DNA from: Fimbriimonadaceae bacterium
Lineage (GTDB): Bacteria > Armatimonadota > Fimbriimonadia > Fimbriimonadales > Fimbriimonadaceae
Direction of reading: 5' to 3'
Length of the DNA: 64,000 nucleotides
Assembly (NCBI GenBank): GCA_019454145.1
Contig: CP075366.1
Location: forward strand, 475,564 to 539,563
The notes beneath the pieces were generated by a model that saw only the letters and a program-made list of their open reading frames with translations, had not been told where the DNA came from and made no database searches. The translations under genes and the position numbers were made by a program. Of the stretch, positions 1-7,424 are shown piece after piece. The stretch's first letter is position 1. The number at the start of each line of letters is the position of its first letter.

Positions 1-1
1 G

Positions 2-646
2 GTTCCTTTGGTAGTTCGTGGCCCGGGTGGAGCAGCTAAGCAGCTTTCTGCCCAACACACTCACTGCTTGGAAGGCTGGTATGCGCATGCTCCTGGCCTC
101 AAAGTTGTCGCTCCGGCAACTGCGGTTGACGCATACGGAATGCTCCGCACGGCGATTCGGGATGATAACCCGGTTATCTTCACAGAAAACCCAGGTCTTT
201 ACACGATCAAAGGAGAAATTCCTGATGACAAAGATTTCTCAATACCTTTCGGAAAGGCACAGATACTTCACGAAGGGAATGATGTCAGCTTGATCGGTTA
301 TTCGCGAATGACCCAGGTCAACCTTGCGGCAGCGGAAGCTCTGGAAAAAGACGGAATTAGTGCTGAAGTCGTTGACGTCCGCTCACTCAGTCCATTGGAC
401 ATGACTACCATCAACGCAAGCGTGGCCAAGACCCACCGCGCTGTGGTTGTGTACGAAGACTGGAAGTTCGGTGGGTTCGGTGGTGAAATTGCCGCAAGAA
501 TCGGTGAAGAAAGCTTTGATGAGCTTGATGCTCCAGTTGTCCGATGTGGGGGACTAAACGTTCCAACTCCGTATGCACGAAATCTTGAACTAGAGTGTAT
601 TCCTGACGTTGACGATGTCATCGCAGCAGTTCGGAAACTCAGTTAA
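2..646 (+). CDS. pdhB: Pyruvate dehydrogenase E1 component beta subunit (3' part)
   Basis: The open frame runs in from the window edge, so only about 214 C-terminal residues are present. The segment matches the E1-beta (transketolase-like) subunit of 2-oxoacid dehydrogenase complexes, which with E1-alpha uses thiamine diphosphate to decarboxylate pyruvate. Visible family blocks are RGPGGAAKQLSAQHTH, GLKVVAPATAVDAYG, the acidic NPVIFTENPGLY stretch and the C-terminal transketolase domain with VVDVRSLSPLD and EDWKFGGFGGEIAARI. The end NVPTPYARNLE is also typical. A branched-chain or acetoin E1-beta cannot be excluded because E1-alpha lies outside. A strong terminator follows directly. Confidence 0.88.
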   Translation, partial: VPLVVRGPGGAAKQLSAQHTHCLEGWYAHAPGLKVVAPATAVDAYGMLRTAIRDDNPVIFTENPGLYTIKGEIPDDKDFSIPFGKAQILHEGNDVSLIGYSRMTQVNLAAAEALEKDGISAEVVDVRSLSPLDMTTINASVAKTHRAVVVYEDWKFGGFGGEIAARIGEESFDELDAPVVRCGGLNVPTPYARNLELECIPDVDDVIAAVRKLS

Positions 647-663
647 AATTTGTCGCTCGGAAG

Positions 664-699
664 AAAAAAGCTGGGCACTCGCGGGTGCCCAGCTTTTTT
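664..699 (+). terminator. Rho-independent terminator of the pdhB-like gene
   Basis: AGCTGGGCAC (669-678) and GTGCCCAGCT (685-694) form a perfect 10-bp stem with a 6-nt loop. It is preceded by a run of A and followed by a run of T, so it could act in both directions. It starts 18 bp after the stop codon of the E1-beta gene. Confidence 0.9.
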
Positions 700-855
700 A
701 CCAGTTCTAGGGAAATTGAAGGATTGTTAAACAAATCTAGTATTTTTTGGCGGCACAGCCCCATTAGCGTTGGGTTAAAATATGCACGTTGCGCTTCGTT
801 TTTGAAGCGTATTTGTTCTGAGTCTGCTTTGCAGATTTTTAGGATGGGAATTAGC

Positions 856-1869
856 ATGCAAAAAAAACTGGTTACACTTGCTTTCGCGGCTTTGTGCCTC
901 AACACTGGCGCCTTTGCCCTAAGCTTTAACTTCACAACGTCCGGAAGCGTTCCAACCAACGTACAAAACGCATTTGCCCAGGCAGGTCAACGTTGGTCCG
1001 ACTTATTTAGCGATAACTTCACAGTAAACGTAACTATCGGTTGGCAAGCCCTTCCGACTGGCGTTTTAGGGGCTGCCGGCTCATCATCTCAAAACGTAAG
1101 CCTGAGCACATTGCGCACGGCTATGATGAATGACGCGACCTCGGGCGACGATACGACTGCGGTTAACAGCCTTGGACTTGGTTCGTCCATCAACTTTTTG
1201 ACTAACCACAACTCCACCAACAGCAACGTGTATTTGGACAACAACGGTTCTACGAATAACACCACGCTGAATATTAATACGGCTAACGCAAAAGCTCTCG
1301 GAATTAGCACGACAGCTACTACCGATGCATCTATCACATTCAGTAGCTCATTCAGCTGGGATTTTGACCCTACGAACGGAATCACATCTGGTCAATACGA
1401 CCTTGTGGGTGTTGCAGCTCATGAAATCGGTCACGCCCTCGGCTTTACTAGCGGAGTAGACGGACTTGATACAGCAAATGGAAGTCAGAGCGAAGATAGC
1501 AGGTTACTAAAAACTTTGGACTTGTTCCGGTATTCAAACCGAGGTGGATTTGGTTTACAACGAGACTTCGTTGCTGATAACAACGCGAAGTTCTTCTCAA
1601 TCAATAATGGAGCTACCCTGGGATCTCAATTCTCACGAGGTATTAATCTCGGTGACGGCAACCAGGCAAGCCACTGGCGCGACAACTCCGGAATCGGCAT
1701 TATGGATCCGACCGCTGCTCCTGGAGAACTCATGGTAATCAGTGCTAATGACATTCAAGCGTTTGATGTTATTGGCTACAATCTGAAAGCAGTACCAGAA
1801 CCATTCAGCATGGTTGGCCTCGGAGTCGCAGCACTGGCAATTGCACGACGCAAGCGAAAGAACAGCTAA
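856..1869 (+). CDS. PEP-CTERM-anchored zinc metalloprotease
   Basis: A 337-aa exported protein. It has a signal peptide (MQKKLVTLAFAALCLNTGAFA), a body rich in Ser/Thr/Asn, and the zinc site HEIGHALGF with metal-binding His near residues 189 and 193 and catalytic Glu 190. The C-terminus is a PEP-CTERM sorting tag: VPEP, a hydrophobic segment, then the basic tail ARRKRKNS. This resembles the NF038122-type PEP-CTERM metalloproteases. The tag implies processing by an exosortase or archaeosortase-like enzyme encoded elsewhere. ATG 856 is preferred over ATG 844 because it starts a normal signal peptide and GGGA lies 6 nt upstream. It is a single-gene unit with a terminator on each side. Confidence 0.8.
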   Translation: MQKKLVTLAFAALCLNTGAFALSFNFTTSGSVPTNVQNAFAQAGQRWSDLFSDNFTVNVTIGWQALPTGVLGAAGSSSQNVSLSTLRTAMMNDATSGDDTTAVNSLGLGSSINFLTNHNSTNSNVYLDNNGSTNNTTLNINTANAKALGISTTATTDASITFSSSFSWDFDPTNGITSGQYDLVGVAAHEIGHALGFTSGVDGLDTANGSQSEDSRLLKTLDLFRYSNRGGFGLQRDFVADNNAKFFSINNGATLGSQFSRGINLGDGNQASHWRDNSGIGIMDPTAAPGELMVISANDIQAFDVIGYNLKAVPEPFSMVGLGVAALAIARRKRKNS

Positions 1870-1893
1870 CCCAAGAAAACCAGTAAACCCTTG

Positions 1894-1924
1894 GCGGGCA
1901 AATCAGCTAGTCTAGTTTGCCCGC
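1894..1924 (+). terminator. Hairpin between convergent genes
   Basis: GCGGGCAAA (1894-1902) pairs perfectly with TTTGCCCGC (1916-1924). It is followed by a weak T-rich stretch. It lies after the PEP-CTERM gene and overlaps the last codons of the opposing GNAT gene, so it may end both transcripts. Confidence 0.6.
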
Positions 1925-2314
1925 TTGATTTTGGTAATTACGTTTGCACATCGCCGTCATTGCGCTCATACCCATGCTCAGATAAAACGGGCGGAGTTCT
2001 GAATCGCAAGTGACGTCAATCATGTACAAATCTCCTAATTTAAGAAGCATAAGCCGCACAAGTTCTTTACCAACCCCTTGGCGCCGATAATCAGGCAGCA
2101 CTTCGAGCAACGGAACATAAGCACACAAAACATTGTCGCTAACCGCAGTAATGAACCCGATGATGCGGTCACCATCTTTGGCTAGCACAACATGGCTACT
2201 TTGTTTGAGGATGCGCAGGTGGGTTGCTTGATCTGGGTGCTCGGGCCAGCCTTCAAAGAAACCGACGAGTTGACTGGCCGCAATTCCGTCAACCTGATCC
2301 GTATATGTAACCAT
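1907..2314 (-). CDS. GNAT-family N-acetyltransferase
   Basis: A 135-aa single-domain acetyltransferase. The acetyl-CoA pyrophosphate loop is YRRQGVGKELVRLML (R/Q-x-x-G-x-G/A), preceded by the beta-4 strand VPLLEVLPD. The C-terminal FYLSMGMSAM matches the usual GNAT end. The substrate cannot be deduced. The start is ATG 2314 with AGGGG close upstream. It is convergent with the PEP-CTERM gene and divergent from mqnD, and the 96-bp divergent gap must carry both promoters. Confidence 0.75.
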   Translation of the reverse strand: MVTYTDQVDGIAASQLVGFFEGWPEHPDQATHLRILKQSSHVVLAKDGDRIIGFITAVSDNVLCAYVPLLEVLPDYRRQGVGKELVRLMLLKLGDLYMIDVTCDSELRPFYLSMGMSAMTAMCKRNYQNQAGKLD

Positions 2315-2410
2315 CAGCCCCTATTTTGCCAGATGAAGCCGAGGTTTGGTTGTTCTTTCAACGAGATGTCCCCAAGGACAATTCGCCCAGGTTGGTAGAT
2401 TGAAGGAAGT

Positions 2411-3256
2411 ATGAAGATTCGTCTTGGTCACTCGCCAGATTCCGATGATGCGTTTATGTTCTGGGGGCTTGCGAGCGGAGAAGTGAAAAGCGACTACGAA
2501 TTCGAGCATATTTTGCGAGATATTCAAACCTTAAATGACTGGGCGAAAGACGGCAAACTAGAAAGCAGTGCGGTCAGTGTTCATGCTTTTGCTTATGTCA
2601 GCGATAAATATGCTCTTCTCCGGCATGGCGGCTCGTTTGGCGAAGATTACGGCCCGATGATCGTTGCCGAGAATATGATCAGCAACGAAGATTTGAAGGA
2701 CACCGTTATCGCTGTTCCAGGCACGCTTACATCTGCATTCCTTCAGTTGAATTTGTGGTTTGAAGATCAATTTGGCCCGGATGTTAAGCCTAAATTTGAG
2801 GTTGTTCCGTTCGACGAGATCATTCCTCAAATCAAAGCAGGGAATTACAAAGCTGGCCTCATCATTCACGAAGGCCAACTCACCTACGCTGAAGAAGGCA
2901 TGGTTGAAATTGCCAATATGGGTAAGTGGTGGAAAGAGAAAACGAACGGTCTGCCTTTGCCTCTCGGCGTAAACGTTGTTCGTAAGGATTTGGGGGACGA
3001 TGCTTGCCTGGAAGTTAGCCGCTGTATGCGAGAGTCAATCGAAGCCAGTCTCAACAACCGCGACCGTGCACTGGATTACGCACTCTCATTTGCTCGCGGA
3101 ATGGACGTTGATACAAGCGATACATTTGTTGGCATGTACGTCAACGAGCGAACTCGCGATATGGGCGATGATGGAATCAAAGCGATCCGCCTGCTCTTAA
3201 GCGAAGGGGCCAGAATCGGCCTCGTTCCTGCGGTCGAAGTCGCAGTAATTGACTAA
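2411..3256 (+). CDS. mqnD: 1,4-dihydroxy-6-naphthoate synthase
   Basis: MqnD performs the last committed step of the futalosine route to menaquinone, converting cyclic dehypoxanthinyl futalosine to 1,4-dihydroxy-6-naphthoate. The 281-aa protein has the periplasmic-binding-protein-like fold typical of MqnA/MqnD. It opens with the hallmark LGHSPDSDDAFMFWGL and carries the usual AVSVHAFAYVSDKYALLRHG and GLIIHEGQLTY blocks. GAAGGAAG upstream of ATG 2411 is one of the clearest Shine-Dalgarno sites in the window. No other mqn gene is adjacent. Its stop overlaps the opposing DUF389 gene by 4 bp. Confidence 0.9.
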   Translation: MKIRLGHSPDSDDAFMFWGLASGEVKSDYEFEHILRDIQTLNDWAKDGKLESSAVSVHAFAYVSDKYALLRHGGSFGEDYGPMIVAENMISNEDLKDTVIAVPGTLTSAFLQLNLWFEDQFGPDVKPKFEVVPFDEIIPQIKAGNYKAGLIIHEGQLTYAEEGMVEIANMGKWWKEKTNGLPLPLGVNVVRKDLGDDACLEVSRCMRESIEASLNNRDRALDYALSFARGMDVDTSDTFVGMYVNERTRDMGDDGIKAIRLLLSEGARIGLVPAVEVAVID

Positions 3257-4482
3257 GTTCCTTCCGTAACCGGAGGAACAATTCCGCTTGCTCCGTCCCC
3301 GCCACTTCGGGAAGGCGGAGTTTGCGTTGGTATTGACCCACTGACCTCAGTTTCAGGGTTATTTAGCCCCTTGGAGTCGCCAGGGAACCGAAGGGAGTCG
3401 GTGTCTGGGTTATCAACTGTATCCTGCTGATGAAGCCATCCCGAACTGCTGGCTTCTTTAGTAATGATGCTTCTTACAAAGAGATTGATGCGCTTTGCAG
3501 AAGTTGTTTGAAGTATTTTCTCAGTCGCTGATACTTGATCTGGACTGAATGAAATCGGCGACCTCACCACAGTAAAGATGTTTATGACGCCGTCCCTATC
3601 TTCTATACGAAAGTCGGCAACCGCCGCGCCTTCTTGCTTTGCTCGGATCAACATAGAAACCATATCTTTGAGCCGAAGCTCGCGAGTGGTTTTCTCGACT
3701 GAGGATTGAAATGTAAATAGGAGAAATCCCCCAAGGATAACAATCAAGCCAAGCGAAATACCGTTCCTGCGGCAGAGCTCTATCAAACCTTGATCGGCTG
3801 ATCGAATCGGTGCATGTAAACCTCTGAACCAGAAAACCGCGCTGGCTGCTGCCTGAATGGTGACGAGGTTAGTGAAGAAGAGAAGGAACGCTCCCAACGC
3901 AAGTCGCATATTGTCGCCGCCACCGCGGGCAACTAAGATTCCGCATGTGGAAAGCGGTGGAACCAAAGCCGTTGCAATCGCCACGCCAACCGCCCCTGAT
4001 TGCAGTTTAGGAGAGATTAGCGCATAGGCTCCAGCTGCTCCTCCTGCGAGGGCAATAAATAAATCGAGGATATTCGGCTGCGTTCGCGCAAGCACTTCAC
4101 TACCTAAGGGAATATCGGCGTGCATTCGCCCGATCACCATCGAAGCGGCGAGCACAACCCCAACTCCAAGTGCTTCAGAAATTCCCGCTTTACGAAGCAG
4201 ACCCCAGTTACTGTCATTAAGGGCAAGAGCCAGCCCGTTGATTGGACCAAGCAACATGGCAATAATCATCGCGCCGATGACCACGGCTGTGCTGTTTTGA
4301 ATAAGTCCGTATGAGGCAACAATTGTTGCCAGCAGATTCATGACGAGATACTCTGGAGTTAACGTAGCATTCTCCGAAATCATTTCGCGGATCTTTTGCA
4401 ACCGGGTTTGCTGACCGTCAGACGCCGTTCCGCCTGGGCCGTCGCCTATATCCTTGACACCTAGATGATCCACTTGAGCCAA
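3253..4482 (-). CDS. DUF389 (TIGR00341-type) integral membrane protein
   Basis: A 409-aa membrane protein. The DUF389 core lies at about residues 40-240 and contains several membrane segments, including LVMNLLATIVASYGLIQNS, AVVIGAMIIAMLLGPI, a Gly/Ala-rich LFIALAGGAAGAYALISP and AIATALVPPLS. A further membrane segment near 245-265 precedes a cytoplasmic or periplasmic domain and a Pro/Ser/Gly-rich tail. The function of the family is unknown. The first codon is TTG 4482; GTG 4473 is an alternative. No good ribosome binding site is visible. Confidence 0.8.
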   Translation of the reverse strand: MAQVDHLGVKDIGDGPGGTASDGQQTRLQKIREMISENATLTPEYLVMNLLATIVASYGLIQNSTAVVIGAMIIAMLLGPINGLALALNDSNWGLLRKAGISEALGVGVVLAASMVIGRMHADIPLGSEVLARTQPNILDLFIALAGGAAGAYALISPKLQSGAVGVAIATALVPPLSTCGILVARGGGDNMRLALGAFLLFFTNLVTIQAAASAVFWFRGLHAPIRSADQGLIELCRRNGISLGLIVILGGFLLFTFQSSVEKTTRELRLKDMVSMLIRAKQEGAAVADFRIEDRDGVINIFTVVRSPISFSPDQVSATEKILQTTSAKRINLFVRSIITKEASSSGWLHQQDTVDNPDTDSLRFPGDSKGLNNPETEVSGSIPTQTPPSRSGGDGASGIVPPVTEGT

Positions 4483-4506
4483 TTATGGCCTATGGAGTCA
4501 GACTTA

Positions 4507-5049
4507 CTACTTGATACGCTTATATTCGATTCGCCAGGAAAGTGCCCACTCATCGCCTTTCTTCGCTTCCCAAAGCCAAGTAAAGGAATCTTTAGTGATG
4601 TTCTGAAATCTCATTCGTTGAATCGTATTAGGGTAGCTGGTTGTCAGGATGAATTCATCACCTACCATGCCGCCACTGAGGACTATGTAGTTTCCCGCAT
4701 CATCTACCCAGGTTTGTCGCCAGGTTTTATCTTTAGGCATATACATGCTCCAACTTTCACCGGTGAAACCGGGGGATTTGAAATCTTCGTGAATAACTTT
4801 ATTGCCCTTGATCTTTGAAATCGTATTGGTTCCAGCTTTGAGTGCTTCTACCATTGTTCCATCAGGCTTTGGAGTGTAAGAGTTCACTTCCCACGTACCA
4901 ACCCAGAAGTCCATTGACTTTTCGTTTGTCTCTTTTGTGAGGGGAATATTCATGGCACTGTGCATGACCATAAGAGCGGACAGCATAATTGCAAATGCTG
5001 GCATAGGGAATATTGCGAATCCGTATGACACTGACCTAGCAAATCGCAT
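4507..5049 (-). CDS. Exported DUF1579-like protein
   Basis: A protein of about 180 aa with a hydrophobic N-terminal region (a putative signal peptide around MPAFAIMLSALMV) and then a lipocalin-like domain that begins MDFWVGTWEV. The pattern of Trp, Gly and charged pairs (WRQTWVDDAGNY, GDEFILTT, TWLWEAKKGDEW) resembles DUF1579-type domains of unknown function. The open frame extends to GTG 5118, but that would leave almost no room for the promoter of the divergent gene at 5141; starts at 5049 or 5004 are more plausible. None has a clear ribosome binding site. Confidence 0.6.
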   Translation of the reverse strand: MRFARSVSYGFAIFPMPAFAIMLSALMVMHSAMNIPLTKETNEKSMDFWVGTWEVNSYTPKPDGTMVEALKAGTNTISKIKGNKVIHEDFKSPGFTGESWSMYMPKDKTWRQTWVDDAGNYIVLSGGMVGDEFILTTSYPNTIQRMRFQNITKDSFTWLWEAKKGDEWALSWRIEYKRIK

Positions 5050-5140
5050 GACAATTACGGGGTATCTGCCTAGGCTTTCATACCGGAACTTTTTGCAGGT
5101 TAAATTCAGTACAAGCACTAAGGATTGAATTGGGGAAATA

Positions 5141-7363
5141 ATGATCAGCGCACTTGTTATGGTTTTGGTTGGCGGAAAACAAGCCGACCCTCTGGCAACT
5201 CAGATTCCAGAACTTAAAATTACGGCACAAACGGTGCAACAGGCCGCTAGCAAAATCGGTGACGCCGCAAGAGTAAAACTGCTGGTTCCCGGCAAACTCG
5301 GGAGCGAAATTATGTTCGCGTCTCTAAAGAACAAATCAGCTAAAGAGTGCATGGATTATATGGCTGGCGTTTCATACGGTGAATGGAAGTTCGAGAACGG
5401 TGTTTACACGCTGGCACGGAATCAATCTGCTCAAGCTGCCGAAGCAAAAGCACAAAGTGCAGAAGTCGAACAGCTGAGAAAGCAACTCAAAGATAAAGCC
5501 GCAGAATTGAAGCAACCAGCTTGGTCAAAAGACGCAGCAAAAAAATATGTTGATGGTCTGTATGCGCTTCAAAAATCGTTACTGAAAAATTTCAGGGTGG
5601 GTGAAAACGAGCGAGCACAGGTGACGATCGAAGGTCCATCAGTTGCCGGGCCAGCCTACGATTTGCTTTCCACTGTCATTCAAAACCTTGATCCATCTGA
5701 ACTGATAGCAATTCCAAAAGGGGGCCGCATGGTTTATAGCACTAGCCCAAACCGAATGCAAAAACCTTTGCGAATGAATCTCGGCACAGCGATTCAGCAA
5801 TACGTATTACACATGAATGATGTTTATGATGCGAGCCGAGAAAACTCATATTCTGATCTCGGCGCGGACTTTCATGGAAGCGTAGGTTTCCCCAAAGGGA
5901 AAACCGGGGCCGTAGCTAAAGCAAACGTGACTATTTACAACGGACAAGACGGATACATAATTGGCGTTCAACTTGTCGGGATGAGCGGAGAAGAAATAGC
6001 GCAAACATCGTCAAACCTCAATCCTGGAACCGAGTTTGATCCAAATGAGCCTACCGAGCCAAGAACCCCGGAAACAGTTGCAGATCCAGTCAAATTGTCT
6101 AATATCTCTTCCGAATTTTTGAGTTATATTACGATTTTTGGTTTAGGTGGTGGTTCAACAAGGTCAATTGGAGTGTTCATGGACGGTGCACCAGTATTTG
6201 TTTCCGCTGGTCAAGCGGCAAGAAACATCAGTCCGTCAGCCGATTTAAATAAAATACTCCTGACACCAGCGCAACATGATCCGCTGAATTTAGTGGTTCC
6301 TGAATCATTGGCGGCTCTATACGGAGATAAAAATTACATTGCCATTATTCCAGACGCGATATGGGAAGACTTATCTCCTGCCCAGGTAACACAACTGAGC
6401 CAAAAAAGAGTGAAGGATGTTCTCGGCTCTTTATGTGATATCAAGGAAGAAAATGGCGTTACTACGGTTCGACCGCTTAGGCCAATATTGTCCGAGTCAA
6501 CTCGCATGAACCGTTCAGCAATGGAGCGGTTGGTTTCACAAGTCAACAGCCGCGGATTTGCCCATTTGTCCGAGCTTGCTGAATACGCAACCGCCCGCAA
6601 TGATATGTCGTTTAGTCAGACCCTGGATATGCTGATTCTGGGGATTTCAGTTCCGTTTGCGGCGCAAGATATTCGAGGCGGCTTTGGCTTCAATTATTGG
6701 ATGGCACCGATTATCGCAAGTCAGAAAAAGACCGTTGATTCATTACCCGATGGTGACTTTTACTTGATTTACGGGCGGATGAATGCAGTCGAAAAACAAG
6801 CATTGGAGCGACTGATTTTTGATGAACCCATTAGTGCTCAGATTGCTTCTGGAAACATGAGCATTAGTGTTAACACCGAACCCAATACAACTGTTGCGAT
6901 GGCGAAGGATAGCGAGCCTACTGAACGGTTTCCGAATGGTCTTCCCGCTGATGTCGGACTCAAGTTAACTGCAAAATCTCAGGAGGGAGTTCTTGGAAAG
7001 CTCAGTAAAAGCCGCAACGGTCGGCTGATGAGTGCCACTCAGTTGGGTGCAATCCTTGGCATGATTGATGGCGAGGGTGGCAGTGATGGCGAGATGAAGA
7101 TTACGGCTTACGAAATCTACCAACTCGCAACGGTTAAAGAAATCCAAGCATCTGTCGAAAAAGGGCAAGGCGGCAATTCAGTGAGAGGCGGGCAACAGTT
7201 TACGGATGGGGAATTAAAGCCGGGTAGTCCGCTGACTTTGAATCAGCTTCCTTCAGACATGATCGGACGGATTCAATCTGCTCGTAAACAATTGCGAGAC
7301 ATGATGGAGCAAATGAATTCGGGCGGCCGCGGGGGAACACGCACTCCACCGCCGCTACACTAA
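5141..7363 (+). CDS. Unrecognised 740-aa exported protein
   Basis: I do not recognise this protein. The N-terminus is a very short hydrophobic stretch (MISALVMVLVGG) without a basic n-region. Residues 25-85 (LKITAQTVQQAASKIG, then KLGSEIMFASLKNKSAKECM) resemble the short secretin/TonB N-terminal (STN) fold. A coiled coil follows near 98-126, then a long mixed alpha/beta region without known motifs and a basic, Gly-rich C-terminus. GGGGA 6 nt before ATG 5141 supports the start. It may share a transcript with the BNR gene downstream. Confidence 0.7.
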   Translation: MISALVMVLVGGKQADPLATQIPELKITAQTVQQAASKIGDAARVKLLVPGKLGSEIMFASLKNKSAKECMDYMAGVSYGEWKFENGVYTLARNQSAQAAEAKAQSAEVEQLRKQLKDKAAELKQPAWSKDAAKKYVDGLYALQKSLLKNFRVGENERAQVTIEGPSVAGPAYDLLSTVIQNLDPSELIAIPKGGRMVYSTSPNRMQKPLRMNLGTAIQQYVLHMNDVYDASRENSYSDLGADFHGSVGFPKGKTGAVAKANVTIYNGQDGYIIGVQLVGMSGEEIAQTSSNLNPGTEFDPNEPTEPRTPETVADPVKLSNISSEFLSYITIFGLGGGSTRSIGVFMDGAPVFVSAGQAARNISPSADLNKILLTPAQHDPLNLVVPESLAALYGDKNYIAIIPDAIWEDLSPAQVTQLSQKRVKDVLGSLCDIKEENGVTTVRPLRPILSESTRMNRSAMERLVSQVNSRGFAHLSELAEYATARNDMSFSQTLDMLILGISVPFAAQDIRGGFGFNYWMAPIIASQKKTVDSLPDGDFYLIYGRMNAVEKQALERLIFDEPISAQIASGNMSISVNTEPNTTVAMAKDSEPTERFPNGLPADVGLKLTAKSQEGVLGKLSKSRNGRLMSATQLGAILGMIDGEGGSDGEMKITAYEIYQLATVKEIQASVEKGQGGNSVRGGQQFTDGELKPGSPLTLNQLPSDMIGRIQSARKQLRDMMEQMNSGGRGGTRTPPPLH

Positions 7364-7382
7364 TTCGCAAAGAATCTTAAAT

Positions 7383-7420
7383 CACTTTTACCTAAATGAT
7401 CTTCTCGTTAGGTAAAAGTG
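7383..7420 (+). repeat. 13-bp perfect inverted repeat abutting a start codon
   Basis: CACTTTTACCTAA (7383-7395) and TTAGGTAAAAGTG (7408-7420) are exact inverse complements separated by 12 nt. The right arm ends 4 nt before ATG 7425 and contains the only AGG-like ribosome-binding candidate. No T-run follows, so it is not a normal terminator. It could be an operator or an mRNA hairpin that masks the start of the BNR gene. Confidence 0.7.
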
Positions 7421-7424
7421 AAAA

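Noticed and set aside
4465-4818. Plus-strand open frame of 117 codons opposite the DUF1579-like gene
   Set aside because: It is antisense to a convincing coding frame and its translation resembles no family.
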